Source of the DNA: Kitasatospora sp. NBC_00374
GTDB lineage: Bacteria > Actinomycetota > Actinomycetes > Streptomycetales > Streptomycetaceae
Assembly: GCF_041434935.1 (NCBI RefSeq)
Contig: NZ_CP107964.1
Coordinates: forward strand, 5,377,001 to 5,441,000
Direction: 5' to 3'
DNA length: 64,000 nt
Under the pieces are notes generated by a model. It was given only the letters and a program-made list of their open reading frames with translations. It did no database searches and was not told the origin of the DNA. A program made the position numbers and the translations under genes. Positions 17,375 to 24,087 of this stretch are shown here, piece by piece; within the stretch, counting starts at the first letter, position 1; the number at the start of each line of letters is the position of its first letter.

Positions 17375-18151
17375 TCAGGCCTTGACGGGGACCGCCCCGG
17401 CCGCCTGCTCGACCTCCAGCAGCGAGGCCGAGTGCCGCTCGGCCTCGAAGGCCGCGTGCCCGCCGCGCAGCCCGAACAGTCGCTTGGAGAGCAGGATCCA
17501 CAGCACCGCGACGATGTTGAGCAGCAGCGTGCAGATCTTCAGCACGCTGATGTGCTCGGTCAGCTCGTAGGCCTCGATCGGCAGGAAGGCGGCCGTCGCG
17601 ACCACCGCCAGGTACTCGGCCCAGCGCCGGTTCATCCACAGGCCGACGGCCTCGACGATCTCGATCACCGCGTACGCCACCAGGCCGACCGCCAGCAGCA
17701 CCAGGGTGCGGTGCTCGTGGCCGAAGGCCTTGCGGACGGTGTCCACCACCGGGGAGTGCTCCAGGTCCCAGTGGAAGTGGTCGGCGACCGGCCGGAAGAC
17801 GGTGAGGTTCTCGTCGAAGATCCGCTGCACCGCGTCCTGGCTGTTCGAGAACTTCCACACCGCCCAGGCCGCGACCAGCACCAGCAGCCCGCGCAGGCCC
17901 CGCTCGACCGCCAGGAAGCGCAGGATGAACAGGTCCCGCAGGGCCCGCCCGCGCGGCACCAGCGGAGCCTCCTCGGCCGGCCCCGCACCGTGCGGGGCGC
18001 CGAGCGCGAAGTCCCCGCAGCGCAGGCAGCGCCAGGCGTCGCCGACCGCCGTGTGTGCGTGCAGCCGCTCGCGCAGCTCGGGCTCGGCCGGCGCGTAAGT
18101 GATGTGGCCGCGCCGGGAGCAGGTCCGGCGGTCCCAGTCGAGCTTGAACAT
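17375..18151 (-). CDS. DUF2127 membrane protein with N-terminal Cys-rich segment
   Basis: The protein has 258 residues. An N-terminal cytosolic part (1-60) carries CSRRGH and CLRCGD, which could form a small zinc-ribbon. Then come about four membrane segments in the DUF2127 region (about 80-105, 145-170, 175-200, 205-230), with the family phrase GLWMNRRWAEYLAVVATAAF and YELTEH. The tail is soluble. ATG 18151 is preceded by a weak GGGGG. It is divergent from the DUF3817 gene at 18413. No function is established for the family as far as I know; the Cys motif is visible but untested. Confidence 0.85.
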   Translation of the reverse strand: MFKLDWDRRTCSRRGHITYAPAEPELRERLHAHTAVGDAWRCLRCGDFALGAPHGAGPAEEAPLVPRGRALRDLFILRFLAVERGLRGLLVLVAAWAVWKFSNSQDAVQRIFDENLTVFRPVADHFHWDLEHSPVVDTVRKAFGHEHRTLVLLAVGLVAYAVIEIVEAVGLWMNRRWAEYLAVVATAAFLPIEAYELTEHISVLKICTLLLNIVAVLWILLSKRLFGLRGGHAAFEAERHSASLLEVEQAAGAVPVKA

Positions 18152-18412
18152 CTGGCAGCAGCCCCCGTGTCCGTGGCGGGTCTGTCCGTCAGACCGCGCG
18201 GCAGCAGGATAGGGGGGACGGCGGACGGAACCCGAGCCGTCGGCGTGTTCCGTGGCGCGGCTGTGACGAACCCGCCCGCGCCGGGTGAGCCTCGCCACCC
18301 CGCGCCGGGGCGGGGCGTGAGGTCGGTGATAATGGGTGGCGGCTTGTGCGTCCGTTCACAAGCGTCCCGTCCCGCCCGATCGCCCGGCCGACCCGCCCGT
18401 GAGGAACCCACC

Positions 18413-18742
18413 GTGAAGAGCAGCGCCGTCCACCGCCTGCGCCTTGTCTCCGGCCCCGAGGGCCTGTCGTTCATCCTGCTGCTGGTCTGCTCGGTGCTCA
18501 AGCGCACCACCAGCTTCAACGCCGTTCCGGTGATGGGCATGGTGCACGGCGTGCTGTTCATCCTCTACCTGGTGTTCCTGGCGCTCGCCTGGCAGAAGCA
18601 GCGCTGGGACGCCAGGCGCGGCATCGTGCTGTTCGTCCTGTCGGTGCTGCCCACCGGCGGGTTCTTCGCCGAGCGGATGCTGGCCAAGGAGGAGCGCGGC
18701 GAGTACCCGGCCGCCGCCGGGAGCGCGGCCACCGCGGCCTGA
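18413..18742 (+). CDS. DUF3817 integral membrane protein
   Basis: A 109-residue protein with three hydrophobic helices (about 12-30, 38-60, 70-90), ending in a short Ala/Glu tail. The family phrases are SGPEGLSFILLL, MGMVHGVLFILYLVFLA and VLSVLPTGGFFAERM. The GTG at 18413 is preceded by GAGGA; the long open frame upstream is an antisense shadow of the DUF2127 gene. A paralog of the same family lies at 23522, beyond the protease pair. Function unknown. Confidence 0.87.
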   Translation: MKSSAVHRLRLVSGPEGLSFILLLVCSVLKRTTSFNAVPVMGMVHGVLFILYLVFLALAWQKQRWDARRGIVLFVLSVLPTGGFFAERMLAKEERGEYPAAAGSAATAA

Positions 18743-18770
18743 CCCCGGGGCGCCCCGGGAATTTGGCGCA

Positions 18771-18805
18771 GCGGCCGGGTCCTCCCTTGCGGAGATCCCG
18801 GCCGC
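18771..18805. terminator. Bidirectional hairpin terminator
   Basis: GCGGCCGGG (18771-18779) pairs with CCCGGCCGC (18797-18805), continued by CTCC/GGAG after a small internal loop. It separates the convergent DUF3817 gene and the first M4 protease gene. Confidence 0.65.
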
Positions 18806-18831
18806 CGCGGGTCTGCGGGGCGGCGCCGGCG

Positions 18832-20448
18832 TCAGCTGACGTTGACGGCGGTCCAGGCCGCGGCCACCGCCTTGTACTCCGCCGAGGTCGAGCCGTACAG
18901 GCTGCTCGCCGCGTTCAGCGTCGCGGTGCGGGCGGCCTTGTAGTTGGTGGTGGAGGTCATGTAGGTGGTCAGCGCGCGGTACCAGATCTTGGCGGCCTTG
19001 TCCCGGCCGATGCCGGTGACGGCGGCGCCGTTGTACGTCGGGCTGTTGTAGCTGACGCCGTTGATCACCTTCGCGCCGCTGCCCTCGGACAGCAGGTAGA
19101 AGAAGTGGTTGGCGACGCCGGACGAGTAGTGGACGTCCTTGTTGCCGACGGTCGAGGACCAGTAGTCGGCGGAGGCCCCGTCCTTCGACGGCTTGTCCAT
19201 GTAGCGCAGCGGGGTGCCGTTGCCGTTCAGGTTGAGCCGCTCGCCGATCAGGTAGTCGGGCTTGTCCACCGACAGGTTGGCGTAGAACTCGACCATGGTG
19301 CCGAAGATGTCGCTGGTGGCCTCGTTGAGGCCGCCGGACTCGCCGGAGTAGTTCAGACCCGCGGTGGCGGAGGTGACGCCGTGGGTCATCTCGTGGCCGG
19401 CCACGTCGATGGCGGTCAGCGGGTGGGTGTTCCCGGCGCCGTCGCCGTAGGTCATGCAGAAGCAGCTGTCGCTCCAGAACGCGTTCACGTAGTTGGTGCC
19501 GTAGTGCACCTTGCTGTACGCGCCGACGCCGTTGTTCTTGATGCCGTTGCGGCCGTGGACGTTCTTGTAGTAGTCCCAGGTGGTGGCCGCGCCGAACTGG
19601 GCGTCCACGGCGGCGGACTGGCCGTTGCCGGCCTGGCCGTTGCCCCAGATGTTGTCGGCGTCCGTGTAGAGCGTGCCGTTCTTGTCGACGGTGTACATGC
19701 CGCCGCGGGTGTTGTCCTTCAGCTGGTAGACGCTGCCGGTGTAGTTGGTGGTCAGCGTCACCGTGCCGTCGAAGACGCCGTACCCGGTGCCGGTGGCGTT
19801 GGAGGTGTGGATCTGCTCGTTGCTGGAGAGCAGTTCGCCGGTGGCGGCGTCGGTGACCAGCAGCTGGCTGCTCGGGGTGCCGTCGGCGCGGACGCCTTCG
19901 ACGGTGCTCTGGTAGGCCAGCCGGGGTGCTCCGGAGGAGGCCCAGATGATCAGCTTGGCGCCGCTGGGCGTGCCGACCGAGGCGAGCGCGGGCTCGTCGG
20001 CGTCCTTGGCGACGCCGACGGTGGCCCGGACGGCGCCGGCGGCCCTGGCGGCGGCCTGGTCCGCGGAGAGCTTCGGGCTGAGGGAGGCGGGGGCCAGTGA
20101 GCCCTCGACGGCGCGGTCGACCGAGGTGACGGCGCCCTTGGGGTTCTGGTGCACGATCAGGTCGCCGCCGAGGACGGGCAGGCCGGCGTAGGTGCGCTCG
20201 TAGCGCACGTGCCGGCTGCCGTCGGCGTCGACGATCGCGTCCTTGACGACCAGCTCCTCCTGGGCGGCGAGGCCGAGGGCGCGGGCCGCGGCGGGCGCCT
20301 GGCTGTCGGCCTGGGCGATCAGCTCGGCGCGCTGCTGGGCGGCGGCCGGGGCGGGGGAGGCCTCGGCGAGGCCGGCGCCGGCCTGGATCGCGCCGGCGAG
20401 CAGCGCCGAGACTGAGAGAGCGGCTCCGACTGTCAGCTTTCGCTTCAC
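18832..20448 (-). CDS. Secreted M4 (thermolysin-like) metalloprotease 1
   Basis: A 538-residue zinc endopeptidase precursor. A signal peptide (about 1-30, ending ASP) is followed by the FTP and PepSY propeptide (to about 210) and the M4 catalytic domain. Zinc ligands are His352 and His356 in HEMTH with catalytic Glu353, and Glu376 in GGLNEATSD; the C-terminal domain has YSSGVANHFFY with the catalytic His in DVHYSSG. A Cys-Phe-Cys unit precedes YGDG. GTG 20448 has AAGGAA upstream. It is a tandem paralog of the gene at 20795, and the two share upstream DNA as well as coding sequence. It probably digests extracellular protein. Confidence 0.95.
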   Translation of the reverse strand: MKRKLTVGAALSVSALLAGAIQAGAGLAEASPAPAAAQQRAELIAQADSQAPAAARALGLAAQEELVVKDAIVDADGSRHVRYERTYAGLPVLGGDLIVHQNPKGAVTSVDRAVEGSLAPASLSPKLSADQAAARAAGAVRATVGVAKDADEPALASVGTPSGAKLIIWASSGAPRLAYQSTVEGVRADGTPSSQLLVTDAATGELLSSNEQIHTSNATGTGYGVFDGTVTLTTNYTGSVYQLKDNTRGGMYTVDKNGTLYTDADNIWGNGQAGNGQSAAVDAQFGAATTWDYYKNVHGRNGIKNNGVGAYSKVHYGTNYVNAFWSDSCFCMTYGDGAGNTHPLTAIDVAGHEMTHGVTSATAGLNYSGESGGLNEATSDIFGTMVEFYANLSVDKPDYLIGERLNLNGNGTPLRYMDKPSKDGASADYWSSTVGNKDVHYSSGVANHFFYLLSEGSGAKVINGVSYNSPTYNGAAVTGIGRDKAAKIWYRALTTYMTSTTNYKAARTATLNAASSLYGSTSAEYKAVAAAWTAVNVS

Positions 20449-20614
20449 GTACGGATTCCTTCCGGATCAACCGCGTGTGCGCGGTCGCGCCTCGTTCCGG
20501 GGCACCGGGGTTAGTGCCTGCTGGGGCGGAACGGACGCTGACGTGCTGCTCCGTGCGGTCAACAGGCGTCTGCCGGTGGGGTGGTGGCGGGCGCCGTACG
20601 GGGCTGGTCAGTAG

Positions 20615-20646
20615 CATGACAATCGAGACCGTCAAATGACAGGTCT
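20615..20646 (-). promoter_or_regulatory. Conserved upstream box, copy 1
   Basis: On the minus strand the box reads AGACCTGTCATTTGA, then 8 variable bases, then CGATTGTCATG. It contains two TGTCAT direct repeats and lies 167-198 bases before the protease 1 start. The same box, at nearly the same distance, precedes protease 2. Likely a promoter element or activator site. Confidence 0.5.
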
Positions 20647-20723
20647 ATGACGACAATTGGCAGAATCTCGTCAGCCCGGCGGTGTCCGGCATCCGGCGAT
20701 ACCGGACACCGCCAGGGCCTGCG

Positions 20724-20767
20724 GCGCGGCGGCCGGACCTCCCCTCCGGAGGGCCCGGCAGCCGCGC
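20724..20767 (-). terminator. Hairpin after protease 2
   Basis: An imperfect hairpin of three stems (GCGCGGC/GCCGCGC, GCCGG/CCGGC, CCTCC/GGAGG) separated by single-base bulges, starting 27 bases after the stop at 20795. Confidence 0.6.
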
Positions 20768-20794
20768 GTTCAGGTGGCCGGTGGTGGCGCCGGG

Positions 20795-22432
20795 TCAGCT
20801 GACGTTGACTCCGGCCCACGCGGCGGCGACCGCCGCGTACTCGGCGGAGCCCGCACCGTAGAGGTCGGTCGCCGCGCTCAGGGTCGCGGTGCGCGCACCC
20901 TTGTAGTTGGTGGTCGAGGTCATGTAGACGGTCAGCGCGCGGTACCAGACCTTGGCGGCCTTGTCCCGGCCGATGCCGGTGACGGTGGCGCCGTTGTAGG
21001 TCGGGCTGTTGTAGCTGACGCCGTTGATGGTCTTCGCGCCGCTGCCCTCGGCCAGCAGGTAGAAGAAGTGGTTGGCGACACCGGACGAGTAGTGGACGTC
21101 CTTGCTGCCGACGGTGGAGGACCAGTAGTCGGCCGAACCGCCGTCCTTGGAGGGCTTGTCCATGTAGCGCAGCGGGGTGCCGTCGCCGTTGATGTTGATC
21201 AGCTCGCCGATCAGGTAGTCCGGCTTGTCGGACGCCAGGTTGGCGGAGAACTCGACCATGGTGCCGAAGATGTCGCTGGTGGCCTCGTTGAGGCCGCCGG
21301 ACTCGCCGGAGTAGTCCAGGCCCGCGGTGTTCGAGGTGACGCCGTGGGTCATCTCGTGGCCGGCCACGTCGAGCTCGGTGAGCGGGTGGGTGTTCCCGGA
21401 GCCGTCGCCGTAGGTCATGCAGAAGCAGCCGTCGTCCCAGAAGGCGTTGACGTAGTTGCGCCCGTAGTGGACCCGGCTGTACGCGCCGACGCCGTCGCCC
21501 CGGATGCCGCTGCGGCCGAAGGTGTTCTTGTAGTAGTCCCAGGTGGCCGCCGCGCCGAACTGCGCGTCCACGGCGGCGGACTGGCCGTTGGAGACGGTGC
21601 CGGTGCCCCAGGCGTTGTCGGCGTCGGTGTAGAGGGTGCCCTTGCCGGAGGTCTTGTTGGCCAGGTTGGTGGTGTACATCCCACCGCGGCCGGCGTCCTT
21701 CAGCTGGTACGTCGAGCCGGACAGCGTGGTGGTCAGCGGCACGCTGCCGACGAACACGCCCTTGCCCGAACCGGTCGCGGACTGCACCTCCTCGTGGCTG
21801 GAGAGCACCTCGCCGGTGGCGGCGTCGGTGACCAGGCGCTGCCGGCTCGGGGTGCCGTCGGCGCGGGTCCCCTCGACCACCGTCTGGTAGGCCAGGCGCG
21901 GGGCGCCGGAGGAGGCCCAGACGACCAGCTTGGCCTCGCCGACCTGCCCGGTGGAGACCAGGGCGGGCTCGTCGGCGTCCTTGGCGATGCCGACGGTCGC
22001 CTGCACCGCGTCGGAGGCCTTGGCCGCGGCCTGGGCGGCGGAGAGCTTCGGGGTGGTGGTCGTGGGGGCCACCGAGCCGTCGACGGCCCGGTTGGCGGCC
22101 ACGACGGCGCCCTTGGAGTCCTGGTGGACGACGACGTCGCCGCCGATCACCGGCAGCCCGCCGAGGGTGCGCTCGTAGCGCAGGTGGCGGCTGCCGTCGG
22201 CGTCGACGACCGCGTCCTTGGCGACCAGCTTCTCCTGGGCGCCGAGGCCGAGGGCGCGGGCGGCGGCCGGGGCCTGGGCGTCGGCGAGGGCGATGAGTGC
22301 GGCCCGCTGGCTGCCGGCGACGGGGGCGTCGGCGATCGGGGCGGCCTGGGCGATGCCGGCGCTGACCTGGATGGCGCTGGCGAGGATCGCCGAGGCAGAG
22401 AGAACGGCTCCGACTGTCAGCTTTCGCTTCAC
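20795..22432 (-). CDS. Secreted M4 (thermolysin-like) metalloprotease 2
   Basis: A 545-residue paralog of the protease at 18832, with the same plan: signal peptide (MKRKLTVGAVLSASAILASA, cleavage near residue 30), FTP/PepSY propeptide, and M4 domain with HEMTH, GGLNEATSDIFG and VHYSSGVANHFFY. The Cys-Phe-Cys unit before YGDG is kept. Most differences are in the propeptide and the first part of the mature enzyme; long stretches of the catalytic domain are nearly identical. The GTG start, ribosome-binding site and first dozen codons are almost the same DNA as in copy 1, so the duplication is fairly recent or kept alike by gene conversion. Confidence 0.95.
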   Translation of the reverse strand: MKRKLTVGAVLSASAILASAIQVSAGIAQAAPIADAPVAGSQRAALIALADAQAPAAARALGLGAQEKLVAKDAVVDADGSRHLRYERTLGGLPVIGGDVVVHQDSKGAVVAANRAVDGSVAPTTTTPKLSAAQAAAKASDAVQATVGIAKDADEPALVSTGQVGEAKLVVWASSGAPRLAYQTVVEGTRADGTPSRQRLVTDAATGEVLSSHEEVQSATGSGKGVFVGSVPLTTTLSGSTYQLKDAGRGGMYTTNLANKTSGKGTLYTDADNAWGTGTVSNGQSAAVDAQFGAAATWDYYKNTFGRSGIRGDGVGAYSRVHYGRNYVNAFWDDGCFCMTYGDGSGNTHPLTELDVAGHEMTHGVTSNTAGLDYSGESGGLNEATSDIFGTMVEFSANLASDKPDYLIGELININGDGTPLRYMDKPSKDGGSADYWSSTVGSKDVHYSSGVANHFFYLLAEGSGAKTINGVSYNSPTYNGATVTGIGRDKAAKVWYRALTVYMTSTTNYKGARTATLSAATDLYGAGSAEYAAVAAAWAGVNVS

Positions 22433-22595
22433 GTACGGATTCCTTCCGGATCAACCGCGTGCGCGGTGGCGCCTCGCTCCGGGGCACCGGACGTGATGCC
22501 TGCTGGGGCGGAACGGGCGCTGACGTGCTGGCCCGTGCGGTCAGGAGGCAACTGCCGGGGTGGGGTTGGCAGATGCCCGACGGGTTGGCGAGAAG

Positions 22596-22627
22596 CATGA
22601 CAATCGAAGTGATCAAATGACAGGTCT
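22596..22627 (-). promoter_or_regulatory. Conserved upstream box, copy 2
   Basis: Same two blocks as at 20615 (AGACCTGTCATTTGA and CGATTGTCATG on the minus strand), separated by 8 bases of different sequence, and 164-195 bases before the protease 2 start. Confidence 0.5.
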
Positions 22628-22780
22628 GCAGCAAGAGTTGGCCATGTCTCGCCAGCTCAGGGCGGGGAGGCGGGTGCCGGCGGCGGCAGAACGAACCGGG
22701 CAAAGCGCGCAAATCACCGCGCTTTCAGGGGGTTTACGTCCGAACGGAGGCTGAATTCCTGGCGAAATCCGACAACTCGG

Positions 22781-22810
22781 TTGATTTAACTGAATATTGC
22801 CGGAATATTC
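22781..22810 (+). promoter_or_regulatory. Promoter overlapped by a perfect palindrome
   Basis: TTGATT (22781-22786) and AATATT (22804-22809) are 17 bases apart. The perfect inverted repeat GAATATT-5-AATATTC (22792-22810) covers the spacer and -10 element. This is the expected layout of a self-repressing MarR operator for the gene at 22932. Confidence 0.55.
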
Positions 22811-22931
22811 ACAGCATTGACCGCACTCTTGCGAGTCGTTGAACGGCTGGCGTGATTCCGCCAGGAGCCGGTCTTGTCCAGCATCGTGGACACCTGCTAC
22901 TCGCTCGGGGGCCCGCCGGTACGGTGGGGAT

Positions 22932-23450
22932 GTGGCCAAGCCCCTCGCACTCGACTTCGACCCGATCGCCCGCGCCGACGAGCTCTGGAAGCGCCGGTGG
23001 GGAAGCGTCCCCGCCATGCCGGCGATCACCTCGGTGATGCGCGCCCACCAGATCCTGCTCTCCCGGGTGGACGCGGTGGTCAAGCCGTACGGTCTGACCT
23101 TCGCCCGCTACGAGGCGCTCGTGCTGCTGACCTTCAGCAGAACGGGCGAACTCTCGCTCTCCAAGATCGGCGAGCGGCTGATGGTCCACCCGACCAGCGT
23201 CACCAACACCGTCGACCGCCTGGAGCGGGCGGGCCTGGTCGCCCGCCGCCCCAACCCGCTGGACGGCCGGGGCGTGCTCGCCTCGATCACCGCCCGCGGC
23301 CGCGAGGTGGTGGAGGAGGCGACCCGCGAGCTGATGGCCGTCGACTTCGGACTGGAGGGCTACGACGCGGAGCAGTGCGGCCAGGTGTTCGACCTGCTGC
23401 GGCCCCTGCGGGTGGCGGCCGGCGACTTCCGCGAGCCCGAGCAGGCCTGA
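22932..23450 (+). CDS. MarR-family transcriptional regulator
   Basis: A 172-residue winged-helix repressor. The recognition region is SLSKIGERLMVHPTSVTNTVDRLERAGLV with the wing RRPNPLDGRGVLASITARG, near residues 80-125. The GTG at 22932 has GGTGGGG close upstream and gives the family-like N-terminus AKPLALDFDPIARADELW; the frame is open to 22839 but that part is not family-like. A palindrome lies in its promoter. Neighbours are the protease pair and a DUF3817 gene; regulation of either is possible but not shown. Confidence 0.9.
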   Translation: MAKPLALDFDPIARADELWKRRWGSVPAMPAITSVMRAHQILLSRVDAVVKPYGLTFARYEALVLLTFSRTGELSLSKIGERLMVHPTSVTNTVDRLERAGLVARRPNPLDGRGVLASITARGREVVEEATRELMAVDFGLEGYDAEQCGQVFDLLRPLRVAAGDFREPEQA

Positions 23451-23521
23451 CCGGCGGGGCAGGGCGGAGGTCGACCGGGGCGCGGCGGGGGCCTCCCGTG
23501 AGGGCGGTTACCCTCGATGCC

Positions 23522-23854
23522 ATGAAGCAGAGTGTGCTGACCCGCTACCGGGCGCTGGCGTATGTGACCGGCGTCCTCCTGATCCTGCTGACCCTCGGGA
23601 TGGTCGCCAAGTACGTCCTCGACCTCTCGGGCGCGGCCGGCTTCACCACCGCCGTCGGCATCGCGCACGGCTGGCTGTACGTGGTCTACCTGGTGCTCGC
23701 CTTCGACCTGGGCACCAAGGCCAAGTGGCCGATCGGCAAGCTGGCCTGGGTGCTGCTCGCCGGCACCGTCCCCACCGCCGTGTTCTTCGTCGAGCGCCGG
23801 GTCTCCCGCGAGGTGGCCCCGCTGATCCGGGACGCGCAGCCGGTCGGCGCCTGA
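23522..23854 (+). CDS. DUF3817 integral membrane protein, second copy
   Basis: A 110-residue protein with three hydrophobic helices (about 10-32, 45-65, 75-92). The family pattern VGIAHGWLYVVYLVLAFDLG and LLAGTVPTAVFFVERR corresponds to MGMVHG... and VLPTGGFFAER in the paralog at 18413. ATG 23522 is about 70 bases after the MarR gene, so the two are probably cotranscribed. It ends at the best terminator of the window. Function unknown. Confidence 0.88.
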   Translation: MKQSVLTRYRALAYVTGVLLILLTLGMVAKYVLDLSGAAGFTTAVGIAHGWLYVVYLVLAFDLGTKAKWPIGKLAWVLLAGTVPTAVFFVERRVSREVAPLIRDAQPVGA

Positions 23855-23877
23855 CCCGCACTCGCTCGGCTTCTGCC

Positions 23878-23913
23878 AGGCGCCCTCTCCCCGTCGGGAG
23901 GGGGCGCCTTTTT
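23878..23913 (+). terminator. Intrinsic terminator with T-run
   Basis: A 14-base-pair stem (one wobble pair) with a 4-base loop is followed directly by TTTTT (23909-23913). It ends the marR-DUF3817 transcript 24 bases after the stop. Confidence 0.9.
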
Positions 23914-23986
23914 CGCGCCCCCTGGACGGCCGGCGGGCGCCGTACGGCTTTCCGTGCGAGCCACGCCGAGGGCGGCCATCGACAGA

Positions 23987-24036
23987 TACTAGGACGTCCG
24001 AGTACTTTGGTGGTACGTCTCACCAGACGTCCTACT
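23987..24036 (+). promoter_or_regulatory. Operator-like palindrome before the mutase gene
   Basis: TACTAGGACGTCCGAGTA (23987-24004) is an 18-base palindrome with one mismatched pair, centred on GGACGTCC. A second partial copy, GACGTCCTACT, lies at 24026-24036. Both are in the 234-base gap upstream of the mutase start at 24088. A regulator of acyl-CoA metabolism is the obvious candidate binder, but none is identified here. Confidence 0.6.
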
Positions 24037-24087
24037 GGCTGTGTCGTCCCGGGAACGGGCGGCCGCACGGAGCGGAGTTCGGAGTCG

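Larger units (their letters stand above)
20449..20794. other. Upstream region of protease 1
   Basis: No gene. From the protease 1 start outward, the first 200 bases align with the region upstream of protease 2, including the ribosome-binding site, the block GCCTGCTGGGGCGGAACGG and a box at 20615-20646. The distal part holds the terminator of protease 2 (20724-20767). Confidence 0.6.
22433..22931. other. Protease 2 / MarR intergenic region
   Basis: No gene. The left half mirrors the protease 1 upstream region (box at 22596-22627). The right half carries an AT-rich stretch with a promoter and palindrome (22781-22810) and a leader of about 115 bases before the MarR-type gene. Confidence 0.6.

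Noticed and set aside
18413..18742. Frame joining the DUF3817 gene to 17432
   Set aside because: The 327-codon extension is antisense to the DUF2127 gene and has no membrane or domain features.
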